Source of the DNA: Smittium mucronatum
Taxonomy: Eukaryota > Kickxellomycota > Harpellomycetes > Harpellales > Legeriomycetaceae
Direction: 5' to 3'
DNA length: 42,270 nt
NCBI GenBank assembly: GCA_001953115.1
Contig: LSSL01000164.1
Span: forward strand, 1 to 42,270
Under the pieces are notes generated by a model, which was not told the DNA's origin, ran no database searches, and was given only the letters and a program-made list of their open reading frames with translations. The position numbers were made by a program, and so were the translations under genes. Below are positions 13,772 to 21,523 of this stretch, piece by piece. Every line of letters starts with the position of its first letter. Position 1 is the first letter of the stretch.

Positions 13772-14220
13772 TTATAAAGATAAAGATTTTAAATCGCAAA
13801 TAATCTCGATAGCCTCCATCGAAAATGAAAAGTGAAAATATTTTATAGCTATCCTATGAATTTACCCAATATTATGTTGAATTGCAAATGAATATTCTTC
13901 GGTGTTGCAGTTGATCGAATCTTCTGTATCAATGGTCATATCTAAGTCTTGATGTACGTGTTAAATCGACTCGGTATTATGTTTTTATTCGATCTTATAA
14001 CCATATTTATTTATATTTATTAATCAGCGATTTAAGAGGAGGGTTATTGGAACTAATTAAGACTCAATAAATTGGACACAATTTGACTGTCTCTTGTGTA
14101 ATATGTTTAAAAAAATATTTTGATATCAGTAGCTAAATTTTATAAGGCTTTTATTGTCCACCCTTATATAAAGTAAATGCTCATTTCGAAGATGTAATCG
14201 GGAGGGAAAACTCCACCGAA
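13772..14220 (-). pseudogene. Decayed Merlin/ISXO2-like transposase candidate
   Basis: Three minus-strand fragments look like pieces of one dead DDE transposase. The first (14167-14220) reads FGGVFPPDYIFEMSIYFI and resembles the W-x-FGG-(V/I) strand that leads to a catalytic Asp in IS1595/ISXO2-type enzymes. The second (13865-13960, 32 codons) contains IDTEDSINCNTEEYSFAIQ, which can be laid on the family's N-x-(H/C)-T-N-x-I-E-x-x-W-x-x-(I/V)-K catalytic-Glu block. The third (13772-13819) starts MEAIEIICDL. Stops and frame changes separate them, so no functional enzyme is encoded. MITEs with 8-bp target duplications at 22.5 and 26.5 kb would fit Merlin activity in this genome. The match is by eye from family knowledge; a host-gene relic remains possible. 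Confidence 0.35.
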
Positions 14221-14478
14221 TAATAAAAGATATCTAAAAATTTTAATAGTAAGAATGATAATTTCATTTTTCTAAGATATTAAAAACTGTTAACAGCATA
14301 ACATAGGTTCGAATCAAAGAATAGATATATGGAATATTTTAAATAAAATGCGAAAAAATTCCAGTAGTTCTAGAGGAGGGGTTACTGGTATATAATCATG
14401 AGAAACTATCAAAAAGTTTGTTTTTTTTCGACTAGCTACTATTTTTTATTATATACATAGATTTTCATACCCCTTAGA
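14221..14478. other. AT-rich spacer, nothing assigned
   Basis: No coding pattern is seen. A GGTTCGAATC at 14306-14315 resembles a tRNA B box, but no T-stem flanks it. Confidence 0.5.
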
Positions 14479-14548
14479 GTGAAATACCTTGCCGTGGTTT
14501 AGGGGCTTAATAGTGTACTTTTCGAAGTACACTAGACCAAAATTTCAC
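14479..14548 (+). ncRNA. Nested-stem, tRNA-like RNA candidate
   Basis: This 70-base segment can fold as nested stems. An outer 7-bp pair joins GTGAAAT (14479-14485) to ATTTCAC (14542-14548). A short TGGT/ACCA pair (14495-14498 with 14536-14539) lies inside it. A perfect 10-bp stem (14511-14520 with 14525-14534) is closed by a TTCG tetraloop. The part from 14490 resembles a tRNA D-arm/A box (TGCCGTGGTTTAGGGGC), and the 7-bp end pairing at 70 nt is also tRNA-like, but anticodon and T arms cannot both be drawn. It may be a tRNA-derived relic, a SINE head, or a structured part of the retroelement on the other side of the gap. Function unknown. Confidence 0.35.
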
Positions 14549-14575
14549 ACAGCGTTGTACTATTCTTGATTGGGA

Positions 14576-15119
14576 NNNNNNNNNNNNNNNNNNNNNNNNN
14601 NNNNNNNNNNNNNNNNNNNNNNNNNNNNNNNNNNNNNNNNNNNNNNNNNNNNNNNNNNNNNNNNNNNNNNNNNNNNNNNNNNNNNNNNNNNNNNNNNNNN
14701 NNNNNNNNNNNNNNNNNNNNNNNNNNNNNNNNNNNNNNNNNNNNNNNNNNNNNNNNNNNNNNNNNNNNNNNNNNNNNNNNNNNNNNNNNNNNNNNNNNNN
14801 NNNNNNNNNNNNNNNNNNNNNNNNNNNNNNNNNNNNNNNNNNNNNNNNNNNNNNNNNNNNNNNNNNNNNNNNNNNNNNNNNNNNNNNNNNNNNNNNNNNN
14901 NNNNNNNNNNNNNNNNNNNNNNNNNNNNNNNNNNNNNNNNNNNNNNNNNNNNNNNNNNNNNNNNNNNNNNNNNNNNNNNNNNNNNNNNNNNNNNNNNNNN
15001 NNNNNNNNNNNNNNNNNNNNNNNNNNNNNNNNNNNNNNNNNNNNNNNNNNNNNNNNNNNNNNNNNNNNNNNNNNNNNNNNNNNNNNNNNNNNNNNNNNNN
15101 NNNNNNNNNNNNNNNNNNN
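14576..15119. other. Assembly gap (544 Ns)
   Basis: Unresolved bases. The gap interrupts the retroelement whose 3' part resumes at 15120, so a repeat probably blocked assembly. Any reading frame running through it is an artefact. Confidence 0.99.
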
Positions 15120-15458
15120 TTCGATCAATCCCACGTTTGGGTAGGAGCCTAATTTTATTAATCCTGTTAGAAGTAGGCTCTGACTAGGAGCTCAGTAGAT
15201 TCAATGAACTATTGTTCGTTGACAAAGGGCTTAATTCTTGACTGCACGTAACCTCAGTCATCCAGCCTACTTGAAGCAATGCCAGGGGGTGTCTTTCGGT
15301 TGGTAGATTGAACCCTTTTCCCTTAGGTGCGCAGCCGGAAGTCCGGCAGAGGAGCTTATTGAAGTTAGGATAATAGTCTTTTCTATACGACTTTTTCTTT
15401 TTTTCATATTTTTTAGTATAGTTTTTAATGGCGTTATCTTACAATAAAATTCCGTGAT

Positions 15459-15493
<35 letters not shown>
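15120..15493 (+). mobile_element. Non-LTR retroelement 3' end, copy 1
   Basis: A GC-richer block emerges from the gap and ends with AATAAA, then ATTCCGTGATACA, then an (AT)16 tail (15462-15493). That layout is a polyadenylation signal 13-14 bases before a simple-sequence tail, as at the 3' end of a LINE- or SINE-like element. A short open frame coming out of the gap (reading SIPRLGRSLILLILLEVGSD, stop TAG at 15185-15187) may be the end of its protein, with about 275 bases of 3' UTR after it. Bases 15256-15462 match copy 2 (17751-17952, opposite strand) nearly throughout, and the last 75 or so match a diverged copy 3 at 21315-21388. The UTR holds a GCCGGA-AG-TCCGGC hairpin at 15334-15347. The protein family is not identifiable from what remains. 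Confidence 0.6.
15267..15407 (-). CDS. Small ORF antisense to the retroelement 3' end
   Basis: A 46-residue frame starts at an ATG with a basic N-terminus (MKKRKSRIEK) and ends in TAG. The second element copy (17816-17938) carries the same frame with a clean 3-base deletion and a TGG-to-TGA change near the end, giving 40 residues. The preserved frame could hint at a real small protein. However, the sense strand of the same stretch is also open, and the poly(A) signal and tail show that the element is transcribed in the other direction. I treat it as probably fortuitous. Confidence 0.15.
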   Translation of the reverse strand: MKKRKSRIEKTIILTSISSSAGLPAAHLREKGSIYQPKDTPWHCFK

Positions 15494-15496
<3 letters not shown>

Positions 15497-16426
15497 GATT
15501 TTCACTTATAAATTTAAATTAGAATAGATTAATATTATCGGTGGAAGATCTGATGAACTAGAGATATTTTGTCACGAGTAATCACAAAAATTATGGAATC
15601 TTTTAAATCGAATTTGGATCAGCTTGTGGTAAATTATTTGAGATTTACTTACATAAAAAAACATAAAAATAAAAAAATAAAAAAATATTCCTTGTAAGGA
15701 AATTTAATAAGATGGAAAAATTCTATGTTTAAGATCGATTTCATCGAGGTTTTTTAATGCATATGGGTAAATAATCAACCTGAAACTACACAATTTTGTG
15801 TTATTTTGTGTCATCGGGTGTTGAAAATATATACAGTGTTTTTGCGGTTACATTTAAAATTTATTTCATTTTTTTTTTTCGGGAAATTTATTTAAAAGTT
15901 AATAAAAAGTTACAAAACTAATTTAAAAAAATTAAAAAAAAGTGCTATTTTTCAAAAAAATTGTCACCCTACTCCCTTCTGCCGCTCTAGCAGCTTCATA
16001 CTTCGAGGGCATTGGTTCAAGGTATTTAAATAAAATTTATTTCATTTCATTACCTTAAATAAATGGCAGAAATTTAGATAATATTCAAGTCCAACTAATA
16101 AAGTGATCAACTTTCATTCTGATATTTATTCAAAATCTAGTGAAGTTGTGACAAAAATCCCCAGTTTTTTTATGTGAATAATCTTCTAGTCTTCAGATAA
16201 GATTACCTAATATTTTTTTACTAAATATAAGCTCTTAACTGGATGTTTTTTTTTGCTGAATACACTTATTTGACAATATTAGGCACTTGACTTATTATTT
16301 TTTGAGTTATTAAAACCTACCAAAAACTAAAAAAGCCTATCATTAATTTTTAAACTTAAAGAAAGTGTTATATCTTTGATATGTAGTATTCGGCTCACAT
16401 CTCTCAGGATAAAATTAAATGGTTAA
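15494..16426. other. Mostly AT-rich, with a 60-bp GC island
   Basis: The stretch is noncoding in appearance except for 15964-16022, which is close to half GC. There the plus strand reads CHPTPFCRSSSFILRGHWFK just before a splice-donor-like AAG|GTATTT, and the minus strand reads QCPRSMKLLERQKGVG and then a stop. Neither reading is decisive. It looks like a short surviving piece of an old coding or mobile sequence. Confidence 0.35.
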
Positions 16427-16672
16427 ACTAATCATGAAAATTTTATTATCACGCCATATAACCCAGTTAAAGTATATATTGTAAATTGCTCATTTAATAA
16501 TCATGACAGCTTCATTGACCATATTTCTCATCGAACTTTTACTTGACATATTTTCGACATTTTTCTTGTCGACTATCAGACAACGGTGAGATTGAGAATA
16601 TTTCCAGGGAGATATAAACAAAAGATAGCTTTCAAGTGTATTTTTTGTAATCCAAAAGTACCTCAAGTTTGA
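16427..16672 (+). pseudogene. Nonsense-interrupted coding relic with a CxxC
   Basis: One reading frame stays protein-like for 81 codons with a single internal TGA (16544-16546). The first half contains NFIITPYNPVKVYIVNCSF and the second TTVRLRIFPGRYKQK and FKCIFCNPKVPQV before the next TGA at 16670-16672. The mixed composition (His, Asp, Cys, Pro, Arg) is unlike the AT-driven frames elsewhere. A TGA can arise from CGA or TGG by one C-to-T or G-to-A change. The CxxC suggests a metal site, but there are too few ligands to name a finger. The frame stays mostly open past 16672, with stops, to about 16840. No family recognised. It could instead be an exon of an undetected gene, but I see no good splice donor before the TGA. 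Confidence 0.4.
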
Positions 16673-17741
16673 GGGAAAAAATTCTTTGGCTTAATCTTAT
16701 TAATTTTTAGATTGCTTCAGTTCATAGTAAACTCCCAGTCTTGAAGTACTTCAATAGTATTTTTGAAATACTCTTTGATTAATTTTCTTCGTTTGAATTA
16801 CAAAATCAACCAAATATAAGCATAAAACTCATTTATGCTCTATATTACCCCAAATATTAAGAGTTAGAGGATAAATTATAGATTTATTTTTTGGAGTCGA
16901 TAAATAAAAGGATATGTAGTCTACAAACGTGACATAATTAAGTGAACGACATACCAAGATTGTTCTTTACTATTTATTTGATGAAAAAAACTCTGCCTAC
17001 CTTTAGAAACCGATAGAGTAAATTAAAAAATTAAAAAATTAAAAATTTTTCTAACATAGTTCTGATAGAAGGCATTCGATTTAAGAGAATTTCTAAGAGA
17101 TATGGAGCAAAATAGTAAACAGAGGAAATTCTGAGATATTTTTTGACAAGTTTTTTCGCTTTTTCAAATAATTCCAGCTTATTATTATTATTATGTCGTT
17201 ATAAGTTTTTTTTTAAAAAAAAAATTAGCAATAAATCAAAACCAAAACCAAAATCCTAATACTCATTTTAAGACTAAAATTTTTGTAGCTATTTCTATAC
17301 AATAGAAAAATTGATAATTTTATAATCTACAGAGAATTTTAGGTATTAGGCATATTGATAAAATGATACAGATAAGCTCATTAAAAAAAAAGTTTAGTAT
17401 TGAGTATGAAAAATAAATATCTAAAAACAAAAATCTATAAATCTGTAATAAAGTGCTACTTAAAGGAACTTCTTTCTGTTATTATTATTAATGATAATTA
17501 AAAATAAATAAATAAATAAACTTTATTGGATTTAATGAATCATAATGGCTACTCTCGGAAGATTGTAAGCTGAAACTTAGTTATAAGCAAGAATATAAAC
17601 AAAGATTTGGAATAAGAAACAAATATAAAGCCTGCTTTCATTTTTGAATTGATGTATTTCAAGTACAACATAGAAAAAACAGAAAAAAGGGATATATTTT
17701 TACTTCTAATATATTGGAATTTAATTTTGCGAATCCTAAGG
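16673..17741. other. AT-rich spacer, no gene recognised
   Basis: There is only a weak continuation of the preceding relic and an AATA-type microsatellite around 17497-17520. No other feature is supportable. Confidence 0.5.
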
Positions 17742-17968
17742 TTGAAGATTTTTTTTTTTTTGTATCACGGAATTTTATTGTAAGATAACGTCATTAAAAA
17801 CTATAATAAAAAAATATGAAAAAAAGAAAAAGTATAGAAAAGACTATTATTCTAACTACAATAAGCTCCTCTGACGGACTACCGGCTGCGTACCTATTGG
17901 AAAAGGGTTCAATCTACCAATCGAAAGACCCCCCCTGACATTGCTTCAAGTAAATAAAATTGAAGATT
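17742..17968 (-). mobile_element. Retroelement 3' end, copy 2, with 9-bp target duplication
   Basis: Read on the minus strand, this copy matches copy 1 from GCAATG-type sequence at 17952 down to the AATAAA signal and CCGTGATAC, then ends in an A tail of 11-13 bases (T run at 17749-17761). It is flanked by TTGAAGATT at 17742-17750 and again at 17960-17968, a plausible 9-bp target site duplication. The element therefore occupies about 17751-17959. Only some 200 bases of 3' sequence are present, as in a 5'-truncated non-LTR insertion. A few bases (17953-17959) between the truncation point and the duplication do not match copy 1. Confidence 0.65.
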
Positions 17969-18230
17969 AGACCTTTTTTTCATTTTCCTTTATACTCAAA
18001 AGGGTACTTTTTTAACAGAACCAAAATCAAAAAAATAAAAGAGAAAAAACTTATAACTTAAAAAAAAGATAGTTATATTTTAAAATATCATATCACTTTC
18101 TTTATTTAAAATTTCAAGAAATTTCAAGAAAATGATTAACAATTTATATAAAAAATAATTGAAAAGCATGAATTATCTTTTTAAAAAGCCAAAAAATCAC
18201 TAGGATCGTATAAATATAAATACGAAAATA
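17969..18230. other. AT-rich spacer, nothing assigned
   Basis: No coding pattern or element end is seen. Confidence 0.5.
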
Positions 18231-18425
18231 TTAGAATATAATTTTACCAATAAAAAATAAAGAAAATATTGATACAAAGAAGAGTTCTGGGGAGATTGTG
18301 ACATTTCTCGAGATCAAAAAACTAGTATTCGACTGATATCTAGAGGATTTTGATGTGCCAATATTAGGTAATTTAGTATACGAATATTTTTTCTGTGCTG
18401 AAACCCAGTAGAAATTTTTCAACAA
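18231..18425 (+). pseudogene. Coding relic of uncertain strand
   Basis: On the plus strand one frame reads SSGEIVTFLEIKKLVFD, then a TGA, then YLEDFDVPILGNLVYEYFF and CAETQ before a TAG, which is strongly protein-like with one nonsense codon. The minus strand is also open for 64 codons from a TTG (18231-18425) with SAQKKYSYTKLPNIGTSKSS. The plus reading has the better amino-acid balance, and its TGA could be a decayed Trp or Arg codon. No family is recognised with confidence. Confidence 0.3.
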
Positions 18426-18591
18426 AAAAACCCTCTTTTCAAAAATATTTATTCAAAAAGTTTCATTTTGTTTCGAGAGTAAATTTTCGGATTTATTTGA
18501 TAAATAGCCTTCATTTCAGTTTTGATTTTTTCATGGAATTTTTTTCACTACATTAAAATCAACAAATTCATAAAAAAATTATTATTTTTTT

Positions 18592-18822
18592 TTGCTAGAA
18601 ATCAAAAAAAAAAAAATTAGTGTCAATTTTTCTAAAGTTCAAGATATTTTTTTTTCTATTCCCCTATCATCTGACTCCTTTTTTTTTGTAAAAAATCTGG
18701 CTTCTGATGGACATGCTAACAGAACCCCTCCGCCCCGGTACTTAAAGTTTGAGATTTTTAAGATAAATAAATTTAAAAAAAAAATTATAAGCCAAGATAA
18801 TAAATACCCTAATGAAAAATAA
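18592..18822. pseudogene. GC-richer island, possible coding relic
   Basis: Around 18660-18745 the composition rises and both strands are open. The plus strand (76 codons from a TTG) includes NLASDGHANRTPPPRYLKFE. The minus strand reads KYRGGGVLLACPSEARFF and then a Lys-rich stretch to a TGA. Both lie in A/T homopolymers that are likely to shift frame. I cannot choose a strand or family. Confidence 0.25.
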
Positions 18823-19438
18823 TAACATTCATATAACCCTTTTCTGACCCAAGTTTGTGTTCCACTTCGTTTTGTGAATATAACTATTTCAATTGGATTA
18901 GTTCCTTTATTATTTCAGAAATAAACTGGATTTATAATTCTAAAATCTATTTTAACAATAATATCAAAGCCATTTTTGTGCCATCTTCCAGAAAGGGCTA
19001 AAACCATTCTAAAAAAATTCATGGCTTTAAATAATTACATAAAAATTTAAATGAAAATTTTGTTCAATTTCAAGCCTTTTATCCTATCTAATTTTTTGAT
19101 ACTATGAGAGCTTTAGTCATTTTGTGATATAAAAAAACACAGAAAATAAGATTCGTAATAGAGATAATGAAAAAGATAATAAGAATTAATTTTACTAAAA
19201 ATGTTATTTTTTCTAAACTATTTATGATCCTAAAGAAGTGAAATAAGATTAAAACGATTAAAAAACTTATGTAATTAAAAAATAAATTATTTATATTTGA
19301 TTTATTTAATAAAAATAAAGAGTTATCTATTATAAAGTGAAAATATTTTAGTAAAAATATTCAGAAATATCTGGTTAATAATACATTTGGTTCAAACTCT
19401 TTTGATATTATTACACTTTGTGACCCAATGTGGTGTAT
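18823..19438. other. AT-rich spacer downstream of the RING-H2 gene
   Basis: No gene or repeat recognised. Confidence 0.5.
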
Positions 19439-19465
19439 ATTGGCTCATAAAAGACGAGAGCCAAT
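19439..19465. other. Perfect 8-bp hairpin
   Basis: ATTGGCTC (19439-19446) and GAGCCAAT (19458-19465) pair perfectly around an 11-base loop. It lies about 150 bases past the stop codon of the minus-strand RING-H2 gene and overlaps the 5' side of the 5S-like sequence. It could lie in that gene's 3' UTR. Confidence 0.5.
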
Positions 19466-19575
19466 TAAAAAAAATTGATTTTTGGGATCCCGATGCTTAT
19501 TGAAGTTAAGCACTTAATTAAAAGGGTTAAGAGAGTTAATTTGATGGTAGTTTTTGTGAATGCGATTGTCAATGG
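19456..19575 (+). pseudogene. 5S rRNA-like sequence
   Basis: Landmarks of a fungal-type 5S rRNA occur in order with near-normal spacing: GCCA (19460-19463); GGATCCC (19485-19491); 12 bases later AGTTAAGCAC (19504-19513, the conserved A-box/loop segment); GGG (19523-19525); AGT; GATGG (19543-19547); and TTTTTGTGAATGC (19551-19563). Known 5S genes have 13 bases between GGATCCC-type and AGTTAAGC-type motifs. An insertion of about 7 bases after AAGCAC, A/T drift in the 5' part and no clear helix I between the ends point to a decayed or retroposed copy, not a working gene. It is antisense to the RING-H2 3' flank. Recognition is by eye. Confidence 0.45.
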
Positions 19576-19617
19576 GGGGCTTAAATTGCATAAAAAGCAA
19601 ATCGATTTCTTTGAAAA

Positions 19618-20809
19618 CTAATTGGTTCTGTTTACTGGTGGAAATGGTGGGGAATTAAAAGAGTTTTCTGTACCTGAAAGCACCTGGATAGTGGCACTTT
19701 GATTAGGTGCCACTGTTAACGGAGCAGATGTTTCTGAGGGTAAAGCTGGTGTTTCTTCAGAGTTATTAGATGTCGGATTCTGTATTGGATTAATACGCAA
19801 ATCTAGCCTGCAGTTGGGGCATGATCCCATACGCTCAACCAACCATTGATCTAAACATTCTCTATGAAACATGTGCAAACAGGGAATATTTCTAACATCG
19901 TCCCCAGTATTTATATTTTCAAAGCAAATCAGGCAGTCGCTATCATAGATAGTTTCCATTTTTTCTTGACCTACAATATTGTCGTTTCCCCCTCCCACTG
20001 TATGATTTTTAGCCGATGATATTGTATTTTTTGATACTTTTGAGGTATATTCTATCATATTGTTAGACTCATCTTTTCCTATTTCTTGGGACCCTAAATC
20101 AATAATCTTTTCGTCCATCTTTTTTATGAACGGGGGGGATTTTTTAATCATACTTAGCGTGAATTTAATCACAGGGTAAGTTTCAAGTTCATCTTTAGAC
20201 AAATTTTTCGGAGAAGTTGAAATGAGTTGAACAGCTGAATTCCTTATTCTTGTTTGCAAATATGGATACTCAAAAATCAAATCTATATTTTCAGTATAAT
20301 TTCGGTCAACTGGAGTAGGCACCTGTGGGTTAAGAATTCTCAGAATTTTGAAAGTCATCAAAACTAATGACATGCGTTTGTAAAGAAATAAAAGTTAATA
20401 TTAAAATTAAAAATTTCCTCGCAAATAGATGTATGAAGGTCCATATATATTTATGTTATTAAAAAAATATGTAGATAAATTTTACCTACAAACAATGAGC
20501 CTATTATTATTCCTATTATAACTCCATTATTAGTTGAAGACCCTTTATGAGAATATAAATTAAAAAGGGTAAATATGATGCTCGGTTTTAGCTAAAAAAA
20601 TGGACTGTAAGGAAAATATTAAAACTGATACCTCCTGAATTATTATTATATGAATTAAAACTGGTATGGTAAGAATTGTAGGGTTCAGTAGAAGATTGGA
20701 AGTATATAGAGTTGGATGAAGAGTAAAGATATGTTGTGCTAGAAGTAAATGGGTTGAATTGACTACGTGAGGCAAACTCGGACAAGAAAGTGGGCTGTAT
20801 AGAATCCAT
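19618..20809 (-). CDS. Membrane-anchored RING-H2 finger protein, likely E3 ubiquitin ligase (3 exons)
   Basis: Joining exons 20632-20809, 20486-20542 and 19618-20363 gives 326 residues with no internal stop; both introns are phase 1. Residues 1-65 are Ser/Thr/Asn/Tyr-rich and probably lumenal or extracellular. Residues 66-83 (GVIIGIIIGSLFVVLMTF) form one membrane helix, coded mostly by the 57-base middle exon, followed by Lys/Arg. Near the C-terminus lies a complete RING-H2 with ligands Cys222, Cys225, Cys240, His242, His245, Cys248, Cys260 and Cys263 (C-x2-C-x14-C-x-H-x2-H-x2-C-x11-C-x2-C). It includes the DQWL tryptophan and CPNC proline typical of E2-binding RING-H2 domains. The tail is Ser/Thr/Pro-rich. 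I chose the ATG at 20809, which opens exon 1; the ATG at 20373 would lose the helix and lies in intron 2. An ATG with 13 codons near 20906 could belong to an extra 5' exon. The substrate is unknown. Confidence 0.85.
20364..20485 (-). other. Intron 2 of the RING-H2 gene (122 nt)
   Basis: Donor GTAAAA follows TTTGTAG, and acceptor CATTAG precedes TTTTGATG. An ATATTAACTTTTA about 40 bases before the acceptor may hold the branch point. Removing it fuses the two halves of the membrane helix in frame (phase 1). Confidence 0.75.
20543..20631 (-). other. Intron 1 of the RING-H2 gene (89 nt)
   Basis: Donor GTATCAG follows GGAG, and acceptor CATAAAG precedes GGTCTTC, after a pyrimidine-rich stretch. 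Two earlier AGs (after TTACAG and after TTTTTTTAG) would each lead to a stop within a few codons, so the CATAAAG acceptor is preferred. Phase 1, like intron 2. Confidence 0.7.
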
Positions 20810-21034
20810 ATTGAAATCAATTTATATTTATTAATAATAATCTAGGCTATCCTCTATTTTATTACCTGGAGATGGATTTATAACCCTTATGTGGTTTCCG
20901 AACCATAATCTGTTAGAGGATAATTTTCCTGCCTACTTAAATACTAAATATTAAATGTAAACTTCAGTCATATTGATTTCCCAACTCGATAATTAGCGTA
21001 ATCCTGTCAATCTTTATTATGCACCCGAAGATTA
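20810..21034. promoter_or_regulatory. Presumed 5' flank of the RING-H2 gene
   Basis: About 225 bases separate the start codon from the next coding-like fragment upstream on the same strand. On the minus strand an ATG near 20906 opens 13 codons (starting MVRKPHKGYKSIS) and runs into CCAG|GTAATA, a good donor, and ATACAG lies just inside exon 1 as a possible acceptor. Joining these would put exon 1 in the wrong frame, so a 5' UTR intron is the only sensible reading. No core promoter is recognisable. Confidence 0.3.
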
Positions 21035-21314
21035 GTCAGAATTGATGATTGCCTCCATCAAATCATGACACTTCTTACTAACTTCCACCCAATTGTCAAT
21101 CAATTACTCACAAAATTTAGATATCATCAATTTTTTAGCATTTTGAAACCAAGAGCGTATTCCTAACTCCGATTTGTTAAAATTTGGGAAGTTCTAAATT
21201 TTTGATATTATAAATAGCCCATAAAATTAAAATTTTGAAAATATAAATATAAATCTAAATAGGATAAGTATTGGCTATAAAATTGTTACAATATCCAGAA
21301 TACCAAATTTAGGG

Positions 21315-21388
21315 GGCTTTTTCTTTTTTAGGAATGGGTTTTAATGACGCTATCTTTAAATGAAATTTATCAATACAACAAAAAAATT
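21315..21388 (+). mobile_element. Retroelement 3' end, diverged copy 3
   Basis: From CTTTTTCTTTTTT through TTTTAATGACGCTATCTT to CAATACAAC and an A run (21382-21388), this aligns with the last 75 bases of copy 1 in the same orientation. It lacks about ten bases in the middle, and its AATAAA has become AATGAAA. It lies between two fragments of the homeodomain-like gene, either inside an intron or as the insertion that helped to break the gene. Confidence 0.5.
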
Positions 21389-21505
21389 AGACTGTTAGAG
21401 CTAATGTAAATATTGGTCGAATAGGAAGTATTATTTTAATTTCTAAATAGGATTAAATTTGCCTTCTTTTTGTCCCAAGAACTTCGTAAATCAATCCTTT
21501 ATCAT

Positions 21506-21523
21506 CCCCCCCCCTTTTTTTTT
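21506..21523. repeat. C9T9 homopolymer junction
   Basis: Nine Cs are followed directly by nine Ts. Read on the minus strand it is A9G9 followed by ATGAT, which resembles a retroviral polypurine tract, but no LTR is visible beside it. Confidence 0.6.

Noticed and set aside
14306..14315. GGTTCGAATC resembling a tRNA B box
   Set aside because: The five bases on either side of the loop do not pair, and no A box or anticodon arm is found at the right distance.
14532..15187. Open frames of about 200 codons on both strands across the gap
   Set aside because: They consist of unknown bases; only the few residues after 15120 come from real sequence.
16013..16021. GGTTCAAGG resembling a tRNA B box in the GC island
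   Set aside because: There is no matching T-stem and no cloverleaf.
19618..20373. A 251-residue single-exon version of the RING-H2 gene starting at the ATG at 20373
   Set aside because: Its first 10 bases belong to the intron 2 acceptor region. Splicing to the upstream exons restores a complete membrane helix and two matching phase-1 junctions.
20560..20820. 86-codon frame overlapping exon 1 of the RING-H2 gene
   Set aside because: It starts at a TTG, is in the wrong phase for the membrane and RING exons, and shadows the Ser/Asn-rich exon 1.
20985..21193. Ciliate-type code (TAA/TAG as Gln), suggested by a good frame crossing TAA upstream of the RING-H2 gene
   Set aside because: All glutamines in the RING-H2 gene are CAA or CAG, and over 300 codons contain no TAA or TAG, so the standard code holds.
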